10,238 bases of DNA from NCBI GenBank assembly GCA_030632385.1, contig DAOVUW010000024.1:1-10238 (forward strand). Reading direction: 5' to 3'. Below are positions 5,443 to 10,238 of this stretch, one piece after another. Within the stretch, counting starts at the first letter, position 1; each line of letters opens with the position of its first letter. This stretch comes from Candidatus Nanohalarchaeota archaeon. GTDB lineage: Archaea; EX4484-52. The translations under genes were made by a program, and so were the position numbers. A model generated the notes under the pieces. The model ran no database searches and had not been told where the DNA came from. It worked only from the letters and a program-made list of their open reading frames with translations.

Positions 5443-6186
5443 TCAAAAATCTTGATTCATCATTCTATCTGCGTATTCCTTGCTTTTTGATTCTTTCGCT
5501 GTGCCTTTTTTTATATCATTAAATGTTGGTGCAAGTCCACATCCTATTTCTCCTTCAGTGCAGTGTTCTTTTTGCACGCATGATGCTCCGGCATTTTCAA
5601 ATACCACTGGTGCTTTTTCTTTTGCAAGCTTGAGCATTTTGTAAGCCAGTTCATGTATTTCCCACTGCGATCTCCGACAGCATCGAAGAGCAAAAAAATT
5701 CATCATACTTCTTGCATTGATAGTCATTAAAATATTTGTTTTTGCAGCATTTGGAAAGCAATATCTTGCATCTTCTGCTGCGATTCCCATATCTAAAAGC
5801 TTTTGATAAGCAAGAGCTGATTTTTCAATAGCTTCGTCAAATATTTTTTTTGCTTCTTTGTTTTTCTTTATTTTTGGAGGAACTACAATATCGAGTTTAT
5901 CAAATTTTACATATCTCTGGCTTTGCTGGGTAAAAGAAGCAATCCTGTGCCTTACGAGCTCATGGGAACATGCCCTTGAAATGCCTTCAATTGAAAAAGA
6001 AAAATAACTGTGCTCTATTACAGAATGATGCCCGTAAGCAACAACCCGCCTGATAAAAGCATCAGTCTGCTCTCTTGTTTTTGTTTTGTATAATTCAATT
6101 GGACTTTTTTTTGAACATGAAGTATAAGCAGCAATGCCCGGCATTTTGTCACAGTCAACAGTATGAGAAATTAAATCAACTTTCAT
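5443..6186 (-). CDS. thyX: FAD-dependent thymidylate synthase ThyX
   Basis: ThyX makes dTMP from dUMP using methylenetetrahydrofolate (or an archaeal folate analogue), NADPH and FAD. The defining motif RHRIASFTQQSQR (residues 79-91) matches the RHR-X7-S-X-R signature exactly. His53/His54 in YGHHSVIEHS and NARSMMNFFALR (157-168) followed by SQWEIHELA are also conserved family parts. At 247 residues it is of normal length. The last third holds Cys203, Cys209 and Cys216 in a CVQKEHCTEGEIGCG stretch, possibly a small metal site seen in some ThyX branches. The start is backed by a strong ribosome site. The gene converges on the alkyltransferase with a 20-base gap and diverges from the EamA gene. 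Confidence 0.95.
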   Translation of the reverse strand: MKVDLISHTVDCDKMPGIAAYTSCSKKSPIELYKTKTREQTDAFIRRVVAYGHHSVIEHSYFSFSIEGISRACSHELVRHRIASFTQQSQRYVKFDKLDIVVPPKIKKNKEAKKIFDEAIEKSALAYQKLLDMGIAAEDARYCFPNAAKTNILMTINARSMMNFFALRCCRRSQWEIHELAYKMLKLAKEKAPVVFENAGASCVQKEHCTEGEIGCGLAPTFNDIKKGTAKESKSKEYADRMMNQDF

Positions 6187-6195
6187 ATCACTCCC
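6187..6195 (-). promoter_or_regulatory. Strong ribosome binding site of thyX
   Basis: On the minus strand GGGAGTGAT directly precedes the ATG. It matches the archaeal anti-Shine-Dalgarno sequence except for one missing G. It is the best ribosome site in the window and fixes the start at 6186. Neighbouring genes mostly lack one. Confidence 0.6.
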
Positions 6196-6218
6196 TTGAA
6201 ATGATAATATATGATATG

Positions 6219-6224
6219 TTTAAA
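6219..6224. promoter_or_regulatory. Shared palindromic TATA box for thyX and the first EamA gene
   Basis: TTTAAA reads the same on both strands and lies in the only 60 bases between two divergent genes. Rightwards it is about 25 bases before the ATG at 6247, which would give a leaderless message. Leftwards it is about 36 bases before the thyX ATG, which would give a leader of about 10 bases that just includes GGGAGTGAT. Another AT-rich candidate (6204-6214) exists for thyX, so the sharing is an inference. Confidence 0.4.
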
Positions 6225-6246
6225 AATTATTGGTTTACCAACAAAT

Positions 6247-7116
6247 ATGCTCTGGTTATTTTTATCTTTACTTGTTGCTTTTTTTGAATCAATAAAAGTT
6301 GTTTTAAGCAAAAAAAGTTTCAATATAAAAAATATTGACGAATATGTTGCTTCGTGGTCATTACGATTTTTTGCATCTTTATTCCTGTTGCCCCTTTTGT
6401 TTTTTATTCAAATACCGTCTATTGGAAATCGTTTTTGGGAAGCCTTATTAATCAGAGACGGGCTTGTTCTTATTACGACAATTCTTTATATGAAAGCTAT
6501 AAAATCATCTGATATTTCTATAGTTCATCCAATGCTTAATTTCTATCCTATTTTTCTTATTTTTACAGCTCCTGTTTTTTTAGGTGAATTTCCAAACACA
6601 TATGGATTAATAGGAGTCTTATTGATTGTATTTGGCGCTTATTCTATGAATATGAGCAAATTAAAGAAAGGTTTTTTTGCTCCGATAAAAGCGATATTGA
6701 AAGAAAAAGGTCCCGGATATATGCTTGGTGTTGCATTTCTATGGAGCATAGCTGCAAATTATGACAAAATAGGCATAATGGATTCTTCTCCTATTTTTTG
6801 GGCGATAACTTCAAATATTTTACTTGTACTTTTACTTTCTCCTATCATGCTCTTAAAATCAAAAAACATTAAAGAACAAATCATTCCCAACATAAAAATA
6901 TTATCTTCAATCGGTCTTTCATCCGCACTTTTATTGATTACACAGATGATTGCATTTAGCCTTACTTATATTGTTTATGTTTCTGCCCTTAGAACCACTT
7001 CTGCAATAATGAGCGTCATTTTTGGATATTTGATTTTCAAAGAGAAAAACATAAAAGAAAGGCTGTTTGGGGCGACAATAATGGTGATTGGAGTTGTCGT
7101 TATTGCTTTGACATAA
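6247..7116 (+). CDS. EamA/DMT-family transporter 1
   Basis: This is an integral membrane protein of the drug/metabolite transporter superfamily, 289 residues with about ten hydrophobic segments and the internal two-fold EamA repeat. Each half ends in a helix of the type EFPNTYGLIGVLLIVFGAYS and EKNIKERLFGATIMVIGVVV. Such proteins carry amino acids, metabolites or drugs; the substrate cannot be told from sequence. The start at 6247 (MLWLFLSLLVAFFES) is chosen because it aligns with the start of the neighbouring paralogue (MLWLILSLLAAFFES) and lies 25 bases after a TATA box. An in-frame ATG at 6211 is earlier than the TATA-predicted transcript start. The paralogue follows after 30 bases. Confidence 0.88.
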   Translation: MLWLFLSLLVAFFESIKVVLSKKSFNIKNIDEYVASWSLRFFASLFLLPLLFFIQIPSIGNRFWEALLIRDGLVLITTILYMKAIKSSDISIVHPMLNFYPIFLIFTAPVFLGEFPNTYGLIGVLLIVFGAYSMNMSKLKKGFFAPIKAILKEKGPGYMLGVAFLWSIAANYDKIGIMDSSPIFWAITSNILLVLLLSPIMLLKSKNIKEQIIPNIKILSSIGLSSALLLITQMIAFSLTYIVYVSALRTTSAIMSVIFGYLIFKEKNIKERLFGATIMVIGVVVIALT

Positions 7117-7120
7117 TACT

Positions 7121-7127
7121 TATAAAA
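7121..7127 (+). promoter_or_regulatory. TATA box of the second EamA gene
   Basis: TATAAAA begins 26 bases before the ATG at 7147 in the 30-base gap between the two EamA genes, and no ribosome site is present. The second transporter can therefore be expressed from its own leaderless transcript even though the genes are tandem. Confidence 0.5.
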
Positions 7128-7146
7128 TACAGTTTTATATTAGAAA

Positions 7147-8064
7147 ATGCTTTGGCTAATTCTATCTTTACTCGCTGCTTTCTTTGAATCAATAAAAGTT
7201 GTCTTAAGCAAAAAAAGCATGAATGAAGAAACTAATGAATATGTCGTCGCGTGGTCTATGCGGTTTTTCACGCTTCTCTTTCTTTTTCCTCTTTTGCTTT
7301 TCATTGAAATTCCTGTAATTGGAAATCGTTTCTGGGAGGCGTTATTCATTAGCGGATTGATAAATACAATTACCTCAGTTCTTTACATGAAAGCATTGAA
7401 ATTATCAGATATTTCTCTTTCACATCCCATGACTACATTTTCTCCTTTTTTCATCCTGTTAACTGCACCGTTCATCTTAGGTGAGTTTCCCACTATTTAT
7501 GGATTAATTGGTGTTTTATTAATTGTTTTAGGAGCATACAGCATGAATATAAGCAAATTCAAGGAAGGTTTTTTTACGCCATTTAAAGCATTAGTAACTG
7601 AAAAAGGTCCTAGATATATGCTCGCTGTTGCATTTTTATGGAGTATAGCTGGCACTTATGATAAAGTCGGTCTTTTGAATTCTTCTCCTATATTTTGGGC
7701 AATTTCAATTCATTTGTTTCTCACAACAGTTTTATTTCCGATAATGCTGATAAAATCAAAAAACAGAAGCACAAAAAAGATAGAAAGCAATATATTTGAT
7801 AATTTCTTTATTGCAAAAAAACAAATCACATCAAATATTCGCGTATTGGCACTTATTGGTCTCTCAGTGGCATTATTGCATATTTGTCAAACAATTGCAT
7901 TAAGTTTAACACTTGTTGTTTATGTTTCTGCCATAAAAAAATTAAGTGTATTGATGAGTATTATTTTCGGCTATTTATTTTTCAAAGAAAAGAATATAAA
8001 GGAAAGGCTGTTTGGGGCGACAATAATGGTGATTGGAGTTGTCATTATTGCTTTGACAGGATAA
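7147..8064 (+). CDS. EamA/DMT-family transporter 2
   Basis: This 305-residue paralogue of the preceding gene comes from tandem duplication. It has the same ten-segment layout, the same EamA repeat ends (EFPTIYGLIGVLLIVLGAYS and EKNIKERLFGATIMVIGVVI), and the SIAGTYDKVGLLNSSPIFWA segment that matches the first copy. It differs by about 16 extra residues in the loop before the last helices (around NRSTKKIESNIFDNFFIAKK), a charged cytoplasmic-type insertion. The last 57 bases before the stop region are identical to copy 1 except one silent base, more alike than the rest of the gene. The substrate is unknown; divergence of the central helices hints at a different one. Confidence 0.88.
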   Translation: MLWLILSLLAAFFESIKVVLSKKSMNEETNEYVVAWSMRFFTLLFLFPLLLFIEIPVIGNRFWEALFISGLINTITSVLYMKALKLSDISLSHPMTTFSPFFILLTAPFILGEFPTIYGLIGVLLIVLGAYSMNISKFKEGFFTPFKALVTEKGPRYMLAVAFLWSIAGTYDKVGLLNSSPIFWAISIHLFLTTVLFPIMLIKSKNRSTKKIESNIFDNFFIAKKQITSNIRVLALIGLSVALLHICQTIALSLTLVVYVSAIKKLSVLMSIIFGYLFFKEKNIKERLFGATIMVIGVVIIALTG

Positions 8065-8106
8065 CATAATGGTTTTTAAAATAGTAATATAATATATATT
8101 ACAAGC

Positions 8107-8132
8107 AAAAATCTTGCATATTTGATTTTTTT
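8107..8132 (+). terminator. Hairpin plus T-run after the EamA pair
   Basis: AAAAATC (8107-8113) pairs with GATTTTT (8124-8130) around a 10-base loop, and the 3' arm runs into seven consecutive T (8126-8132). It lies 43 bases after the stop of the second transporter and before the promoter of the epimerase gene, so it most likely ends the EamA transcript. Confidence 0.45.
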
Positions 8133-8167
8133 AGATAGTGTAAGATTATTTCATGTTATGTCTAAAC

Positions 8168-8176
8168 TTTTAAAAA
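8168..8176 (+). promoter_or_regulatory. TATA-like box of the epimerase gene
   Basis: TTTTAAAAA is centred about 25 bases before the ATG at 8197, with no ribosome site between. This supports 8197 rather than the in-frame ATG at 8122, which would lie upstream of the promoter and overlap the terminator hairpin. Confidence 0.45.
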
Positions 8177-8196
8177 CAAGATATAGTTTATACATA

Positions 8197-9159
8197 ATGA
8201 AAAAAGTTATTGTTACAGGAACCGCTGGCTTTATAGGATTCCATTTGGCTAAAAAACTATTAAATCAGGGGTATGAAGTCATAGGAATTGATAATTTAAA
8301 TGACTATTATGATGTGCGCATAAAAGAAGCGAGAAACAAAATACTTAAAAAAAATAAAAATTATACTTTTAAAAAAATCAATATTTGTGAATACGACAAA
8401 TTGCATGATGAATGCAAAAACCATAAATGCGATATGATTGTGCATTTGGCAGCACAAGCAGGAGTAAGACATTCAATAGAGAATCCTCATGTTTACGGAA
8501 CTTCAAATGTTTGCGGAACGCTCAATATTTTTGAAATCGCAAGACAACATAAAATACCTAAAGTAGTGTATGCATCCAGTTCTTCTGTTTATGGAGGAAA
8601 TAAAAAAGTACCTTTCAGCGAAAAAGACAATGTTGACATGCCAGTCTCACTTTATGCTGCAACTAAAAAAGCAAATGAATTGAAAGCTCATGCTTATTCT
8701 CATTTATACGGCATCAACATGACCGGATTGAGATTCTTTACTGTTTATGGTCCTTATGGAAGACCAGATATGGCTGCATATATATTTGTAAAAAATCTTT
8801 TCGAAAACAAGCCAATTAAGATATTCAACCATGGAGATATGGAAAGAGATTTTACTTATGTCGATGATATTGTCAATGGAATCATTTGCGCAATGAACAA
8901 AGACCATAAATGCGAAATATTCAATCTAGGAAATTCGAGACCTGAAAAATTAATGGATTTTGTGGGACTTTTAGAAAAGCACTGCGGGAAAAAAGCAATA
9001 AAAGAATTTCACCCAATGCAAGCAGGAGATGTCAAAAAAACACACGCCTGTCTGAAAAAGACAAAAGAAATGCTCGAATGGGAGCCCACAACAAATCTGG
9101 ACGAAGGTTTAAAAAAATTTGTTGACTGGTATAAAGAATACCATAAGATAAAAGTATAA
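8197..9159 (+). CDS. NAD-dependent sugar epimerase, UDP-glucuronate 4-epimerase-like
   Basis: This is an extended short-chain dehydrogenase of 320 residues that probably interconverts UDP-glucuronate and UDP-galacturonate for surface polysaccharide or glycoprotein sugars. Seen: the NAD-binding GTAGFIG (residues 8-14), the subgroup marker GIDNLNDYYDVRIKEAR (30-46) typical of UDP-glucuronate epimerases (CapI/LpsL-like), HLAAQAGVRHSIENP, catalytic Ser/Thr region ASSSSVYGG, the Tyr153-X3-Lys157 pair in LYAATKKAN, and RFFTVYGPYGRPDMA. The MKKVIVTG start begins the first strand of the Rossmann fold and follows a TATA box. A UDP-glucose or UDP-galactose 4-epimerase role is possible but less likely given the NDYYD segment. 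The tRNA gene begins 4 bases after its stop. Confidence 0.88.
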   Translation: MKKVIVTGTAGFIGFHLAKKLLNQGYEVIGIDNLNDYYDVRIKEARNKILKKNKNYTFKKINICEYDKLHDECKNHKCDMIVHLAAQAGVRHSIENPHVYGTSNVCGTLNIFEIARQHKIPKVVYASSSSVYGGNKKVPFSEKDNVDMPVSLYAATKKANELKAHAYSHLYGINMTGLRFFTVYGPYGRPDMAAYIFVKNLFENKPIKIFNHGDMERDFTYVDDIVNGIICAMNKDHKCEIFNLGNSRPEKLMDFVGLLEKHCGKKAIKEFHPMQAGDVKKTHACLKKTKEMLEWEPTTNLDEGLKKFVDWYKEYHKIKV

Positions 9160-9163
9160 TGAT

Positions 9164-9234
9164 GCGACAGTAGTCTAGTGGTATGATCTCGCCTTGCCAA
9201 GGCGGGGGCCCGGGTTCAATTCCCGGCTGTCGCA
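9164..9234 (+). tRNA. tRNA-Gly (anticodon GCC)
   Basis: The cloverleaf folds by eye. Acceptor stem GCGACAG/CTGTCGC has 7 of 7 pairs. The D arm has the AGTGGTAT loop. The anticodon stem TCGCC/GGCGG (one G-U pair) encloses loop TTGCCAA with anticodon GCC. A 4-base variable loop follows, then T arm CCGGG-TTCAATT-CCCGG. The discriminator is A at 9234. CCA is not encoded and there is no intron. It lies 4 bases after the epimerase gene on the same strand. Confidence 0.95.
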
Positions 9235-9348
9235 TTAAAAGTGAGTGAACAAAGGAATTCACACCAGAGTGAATTCCGACGTGAGCCACTTTTAACCTTG
9301 AAAAGCGCGGCATAACTCGTTAGACCAGCGATTTTCATGGTGTTTTTT
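9235..9348 (+). ncRNA. Probable two-hairpin structured RNA downstream of tRNA-Gly
   Basis: Hairpin 1: outer stem TTAAAAGTG (9235-9243) with CACTTTTAA (9287-9295), 9 perfect pairs. Then comes an internal loop of 10 and 9 bases, and an inner stem GGAATTCAC (9254-9262) with GTGAATTCC (9269-9277), 9 perfect pairs, around ACCAGA. Hairpin 2: ACC-T-TGAAAA-G-CGC (9295-9308) with GCG-A-TTTTCA-T-GGT (9328-9341), 12 pairs and two mismatches, continued by GG/CC and TAA/TTA pairs around CTCG. Six T follow (9343-9348). The stem-pocket-stem form of hairpin 1 resembles an H/ACA guide, but no ACA follows the stem. Hairpin 2 with the T-run may be the terminator of a tRNA plus RNA transcript. No start-to-stop reading frame of note lies here. 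Function unknown. Confidence 0.5.
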
Positions 9349-9498
9349 CTATATGTATTTTATGCAAGGTCTTTTTATTGAACTATCAGAATGGTCTTTT
9401 AATTATCTGGATCTATTTTAGGTTAAATGGTTTAATGTCCAAATAATGCAGAAAAACATATCTTGATTTAAGAAAAAATATCAAATTTAAATTATTAG
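9349..9498. other. AT-rich intergenic stretch without a recognisable gene
   Basis: Between the structured RNA and the terminator of the pilin-like gene I see no convincing reading frame, no tRNA and no clear inverted repeat. Two loosely similar segments (AAGGTCTTTTTATT near 9366 and ATGGTCTTTTAATT near 9392) are the only repetition noticed. Both flanking transcription units end here, so it is an ordinary convergent intergenic gap. Confidence 0.5.
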
Positions 9499-9531
9499 GA
9501 AAAAAGAAAAAAAAAGAAAAAGAGAGGGGGG
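9499..9531 (-). terminator. T-rich terminator of the pilin-like gene
   Basis: Read on the minus strand, the sequence after the stop codon is a run of C (6), a CT mix, then several runs of 5 to 9 T interrupted by single C. Such oligo-T series are the typical archaeal termination signal. No hairpin is needed or seen. Confidence 0.55.
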
Positions 9532-9545
9532 TATGAATATAATTT

Positions 9546-10034
9546 TTACATTAGTTTTCCGTTTAGGGTTCCACTGGATGTTACATTAACTCCACTAAGT
9601 ACATCACTTGAATCCAATGTTTGATAGATAATCGTTAATGTATCACTGTAACATTTGCCGACACTATCAGCATCTGCGCTTTTGAAACCAGGTACTACAA
9701 GTGTTCCTGTTTTACTATCATTTACTCTTATTGAAGTTGTTAATGCTATTAATGTTCCCTTATTATTTTTAGCATACGAAATATTTATATCTTTTCCAAC
9801 GGTATTTTTTAACAACATAGTTAAGTCACCTGAACTGGAAACTATAGAATATTCATTGCCATCAGGAACTACTGCTCCTGTTATAGGAAAGCCTATTGCT
9901 CCTTCCGCACATTTCTTTGTTTGAAACACCTGTGTGTATAATAAAGCGCCAACAATGGCAATAGCCAAAATAGCCCATCCATAAGTCATTAAATATTCAG
10001 TAGCCGATTGTGCTTTTCTCGTTTTTGTTACCAT
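9546..10034 (-). CDS. Secreted protein with class III (type IV pilin-like) signal peptide
   Basis: This 162-residue protein begins MVTKTRKA followed by QSATEYLMTYGWAIL, the archaeal class III signal. The prepilin peptidase would cut between Ala8 and Gln9, leaving Glu13 at position +5 as in type IV pilins, and the hydrophobic helix (about 17-38) as an assembly or anchoring segment. The rest is Ser/Thr/Asp/Gly-rich and probably a small extracellular beta domain. Cys42 and Cys128 could form a disulfide. This family is common in DPANN archaea and is mostly annotated as hypothetical. Whether it forms a filament, or is only anchored, cannot be told. It is monocistronic, with its own promoter and T-rich terminator. 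No pilus assembly genes are in the window. Confidence 0.82.
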   Translation of the reverse strand: MVTKTRKAQSATEYLMTYGWAILAIAIVGALLYTQVFQTKKCAEGAIGFPITGAVVPDGNEYSIVSSSGDLTMLLKNTVGKDINISYAKNNKGTLIALTTSIRVNDSKTGTLVVPGFKSADADSVGKCYSDTLTIIYQTLDSSDVLSGVNVTSSGTLNGKLM

Positions 10035-10067
10035 AATTTTACCTGTAACTATATTTAAGATATCAAC

Positions 10068-10077
10068 TATTTAAAGC
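10068..10077 (-). promoter_or_regulatory. TATA-like box of the pilin-like gene
   Basis: On the minus strand CTTTAAATAG lies about 38 bases before the ATG, predicting a leader of about 10 bases that would include AGGTAA as a weak ribosome site. A second AT-rich candidate (CTTAAATATAG, 10049-10059) is nearer to the start codon. Either may be used. Confidence 0.4.
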
Positions 10078-10101
10078 TTTCGGTTTTAGATACTTTTATG
10101 G

Positions 10102-10119
10102 TGATGTTGCACAACATCA
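10102..10119. repeat. 18-base palindrome upstream of the transposase-like gene
   Basis: TGATGTTG and CAACATCA form a perfect 8-bp inverted repeat around CA. A wider TGGTG (10098-10102) with CACCA (10130-10134) pairing surrounds it. It stands between the pilin-like promoter and the transposase start, so it may be near the left end of an insertion sequence or be a site bound by its transposase. The right end of the element is outside the window, so terminal repeats cannot be compared. Confidence 0.4.
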
Positions 10120-10120
10120 A

Positions 10121-10128
10121 TTATATAT
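10121..10128 (+). promoter_or_regulatory. TATA box of the transposase-like gene
   Basis: TTATATAT is centred about 26 bases before the ATG at 10151, which predicts a leaderless message starting at or next to the start codon. No ribosome site is visible. Confidence 0.45.
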
Positions 10129-10138
10129 GCACCAAAAT

Positions 10139-10154
10139 CCATAGTTCTCTATGG
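10139..10154 (+). promoter_or_regulatory. Hairpin that contains the transposase start codon
   Basis: CCATAG (10139-10144) pairs perfectly with CTATGG (10149-10154) around TTCT, and the 3' arm includes the ATG. Only a transcript that enters from the left would contain both arms. A leaderless transcript from the TATA box at 10121-10128 would not. Confidence 0.4.
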
Positions 10155-10238
10155 GAAAAAGAAAAACACCAATTAACTGGAAGCAGTACAACAAAGAACT
10201 CGTAAGAAGAGGCAAGAATTTAGCAAATTCTATAAAAG
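10151..10238 (+). CDS. Probable IS5-like transposase, N-terminal fragment (cut by window end)
   Basis: The frame is open from the ATG at 10151 to the window edge (29 codons). The encoded MGKRKTPINWKQYNKELVRR followed by GKNL resembles the start of IS5-family DDE transposases, which often begin with a basic stretch and W-x-x-YN-x-x-L-x-x-RG. The TATA box, the palindrome to its left and the start-codon hairpin fit a mobile element. With so few residues the family call is by resemblance only; another basic DNA-binding protein is possible. No catalytic DDE residue is in view. Confidence 0.55.
   Translation, partial: MGKRKTPINWKQYNKELVRRGKNLANSIK

Noticed and set aside
8122..8196. Upstream ATG start for the epimerase (25 extra residues)
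   Set aside because: The extra part precedes the Rossmann first strand, overlaps a terminator hairpin and lies before the TATA box.
9235..9295. Box C/D or classical H/ACA RNA
   Set aside because: No RUGAUGA or CUGA boxes are present, and no ACA follows the outer stem, so I left it as an unclassified structured RNA.
9032..9313. Minus-strand reading frame of 93 codons across the tRNA
   Set aside because: It is antisense to the epimerase end and to tRNA-Gly. Its RQPGIEPGPP segment is the well-known false peptide from translating a tRNA T arm backwards.
1..10238. CRISPR array or defence system
   Set aside because: No regularly spaced direct repeats of 25-40 bases and no cas-like or known defence protein was seen on either strand.

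Overview
The window looks like part of a low-GC archaeal chromosome, probably a small-genome lineage (DPANN-like or Altiarchaeota-like; I cannot place it further). The signs are a class III (type IV pilin-like) signal peptide with the QSATEYL motif, a NurA nuclease, TATA-like boxes about 25 bases upstream of many start codons (leaderless transcripts), GGTGA/GGAG-type ribosome binding sites at a few genes, T-rich terminators, and a tRNA-Gly without an encoded CCA.

Layout. Bases 1-241 hold hairpins and a promoter region. From 242 to 5422 one plus-strand run encodes an ABC importer of the nitrate/taurine/pyrimidine-precursor (NitT/TauT) type: two tandem paralogous substrate-binding proteins, a permease and an ATPase. 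A NurA-family nuclease and a short O6-alkylguanine-DNA alkyltransferase follow, spaced 3 and 1 bases apart. ThyX (thymidylate synthase) is convergent at 5443-6186 and shares a 60-base divergent promoter region with a tandem pair of EamA-family transporters (6247-8064). A UDP-glucuronate 4-epimerase-like gene (8197-9159), tRNA-Gly(GCC) (9164-9234) and a probable structured RNA (9235-9348) come next. A pilin-like secreted protein lies on the minus strand (9546-10034). The right edge holds the first 29 codons of a probable IS5-like transposase.

Most interesting point. Both substrate-binding proteins have an intact lipoprotein signal peptide (lipobox ISGC) with its own ATG, but it lies in a different reading frame from the long, intact binding domain. 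In both copies the frame is broken at an (AG)n dinucleotide tract just after the lipobox: (AG)6 in copy 1 and (AG)9 in copy 2. Changing the tract by one unit restores the full lipoprotein in either copy (5 or 8 repeats for copy 1, 7 or 10 for copy 2). Everything else in both genes is open, and the signal-peptide frame differs mostly at silent positions. This is what phase-variable (contingency) loci look like. Here there would be two independent switches feeding one permease/ATPase, in an archaeon. Assembly or sequencing error at the tracts is the main alternative.

Other points: the two binding proteins match closely at the leader and C-terminus but differ in between; the EamA pair shows a similar near-identical 3' patch; and the transposase start codon lies in a hairpin that would form only in read-through RNA.
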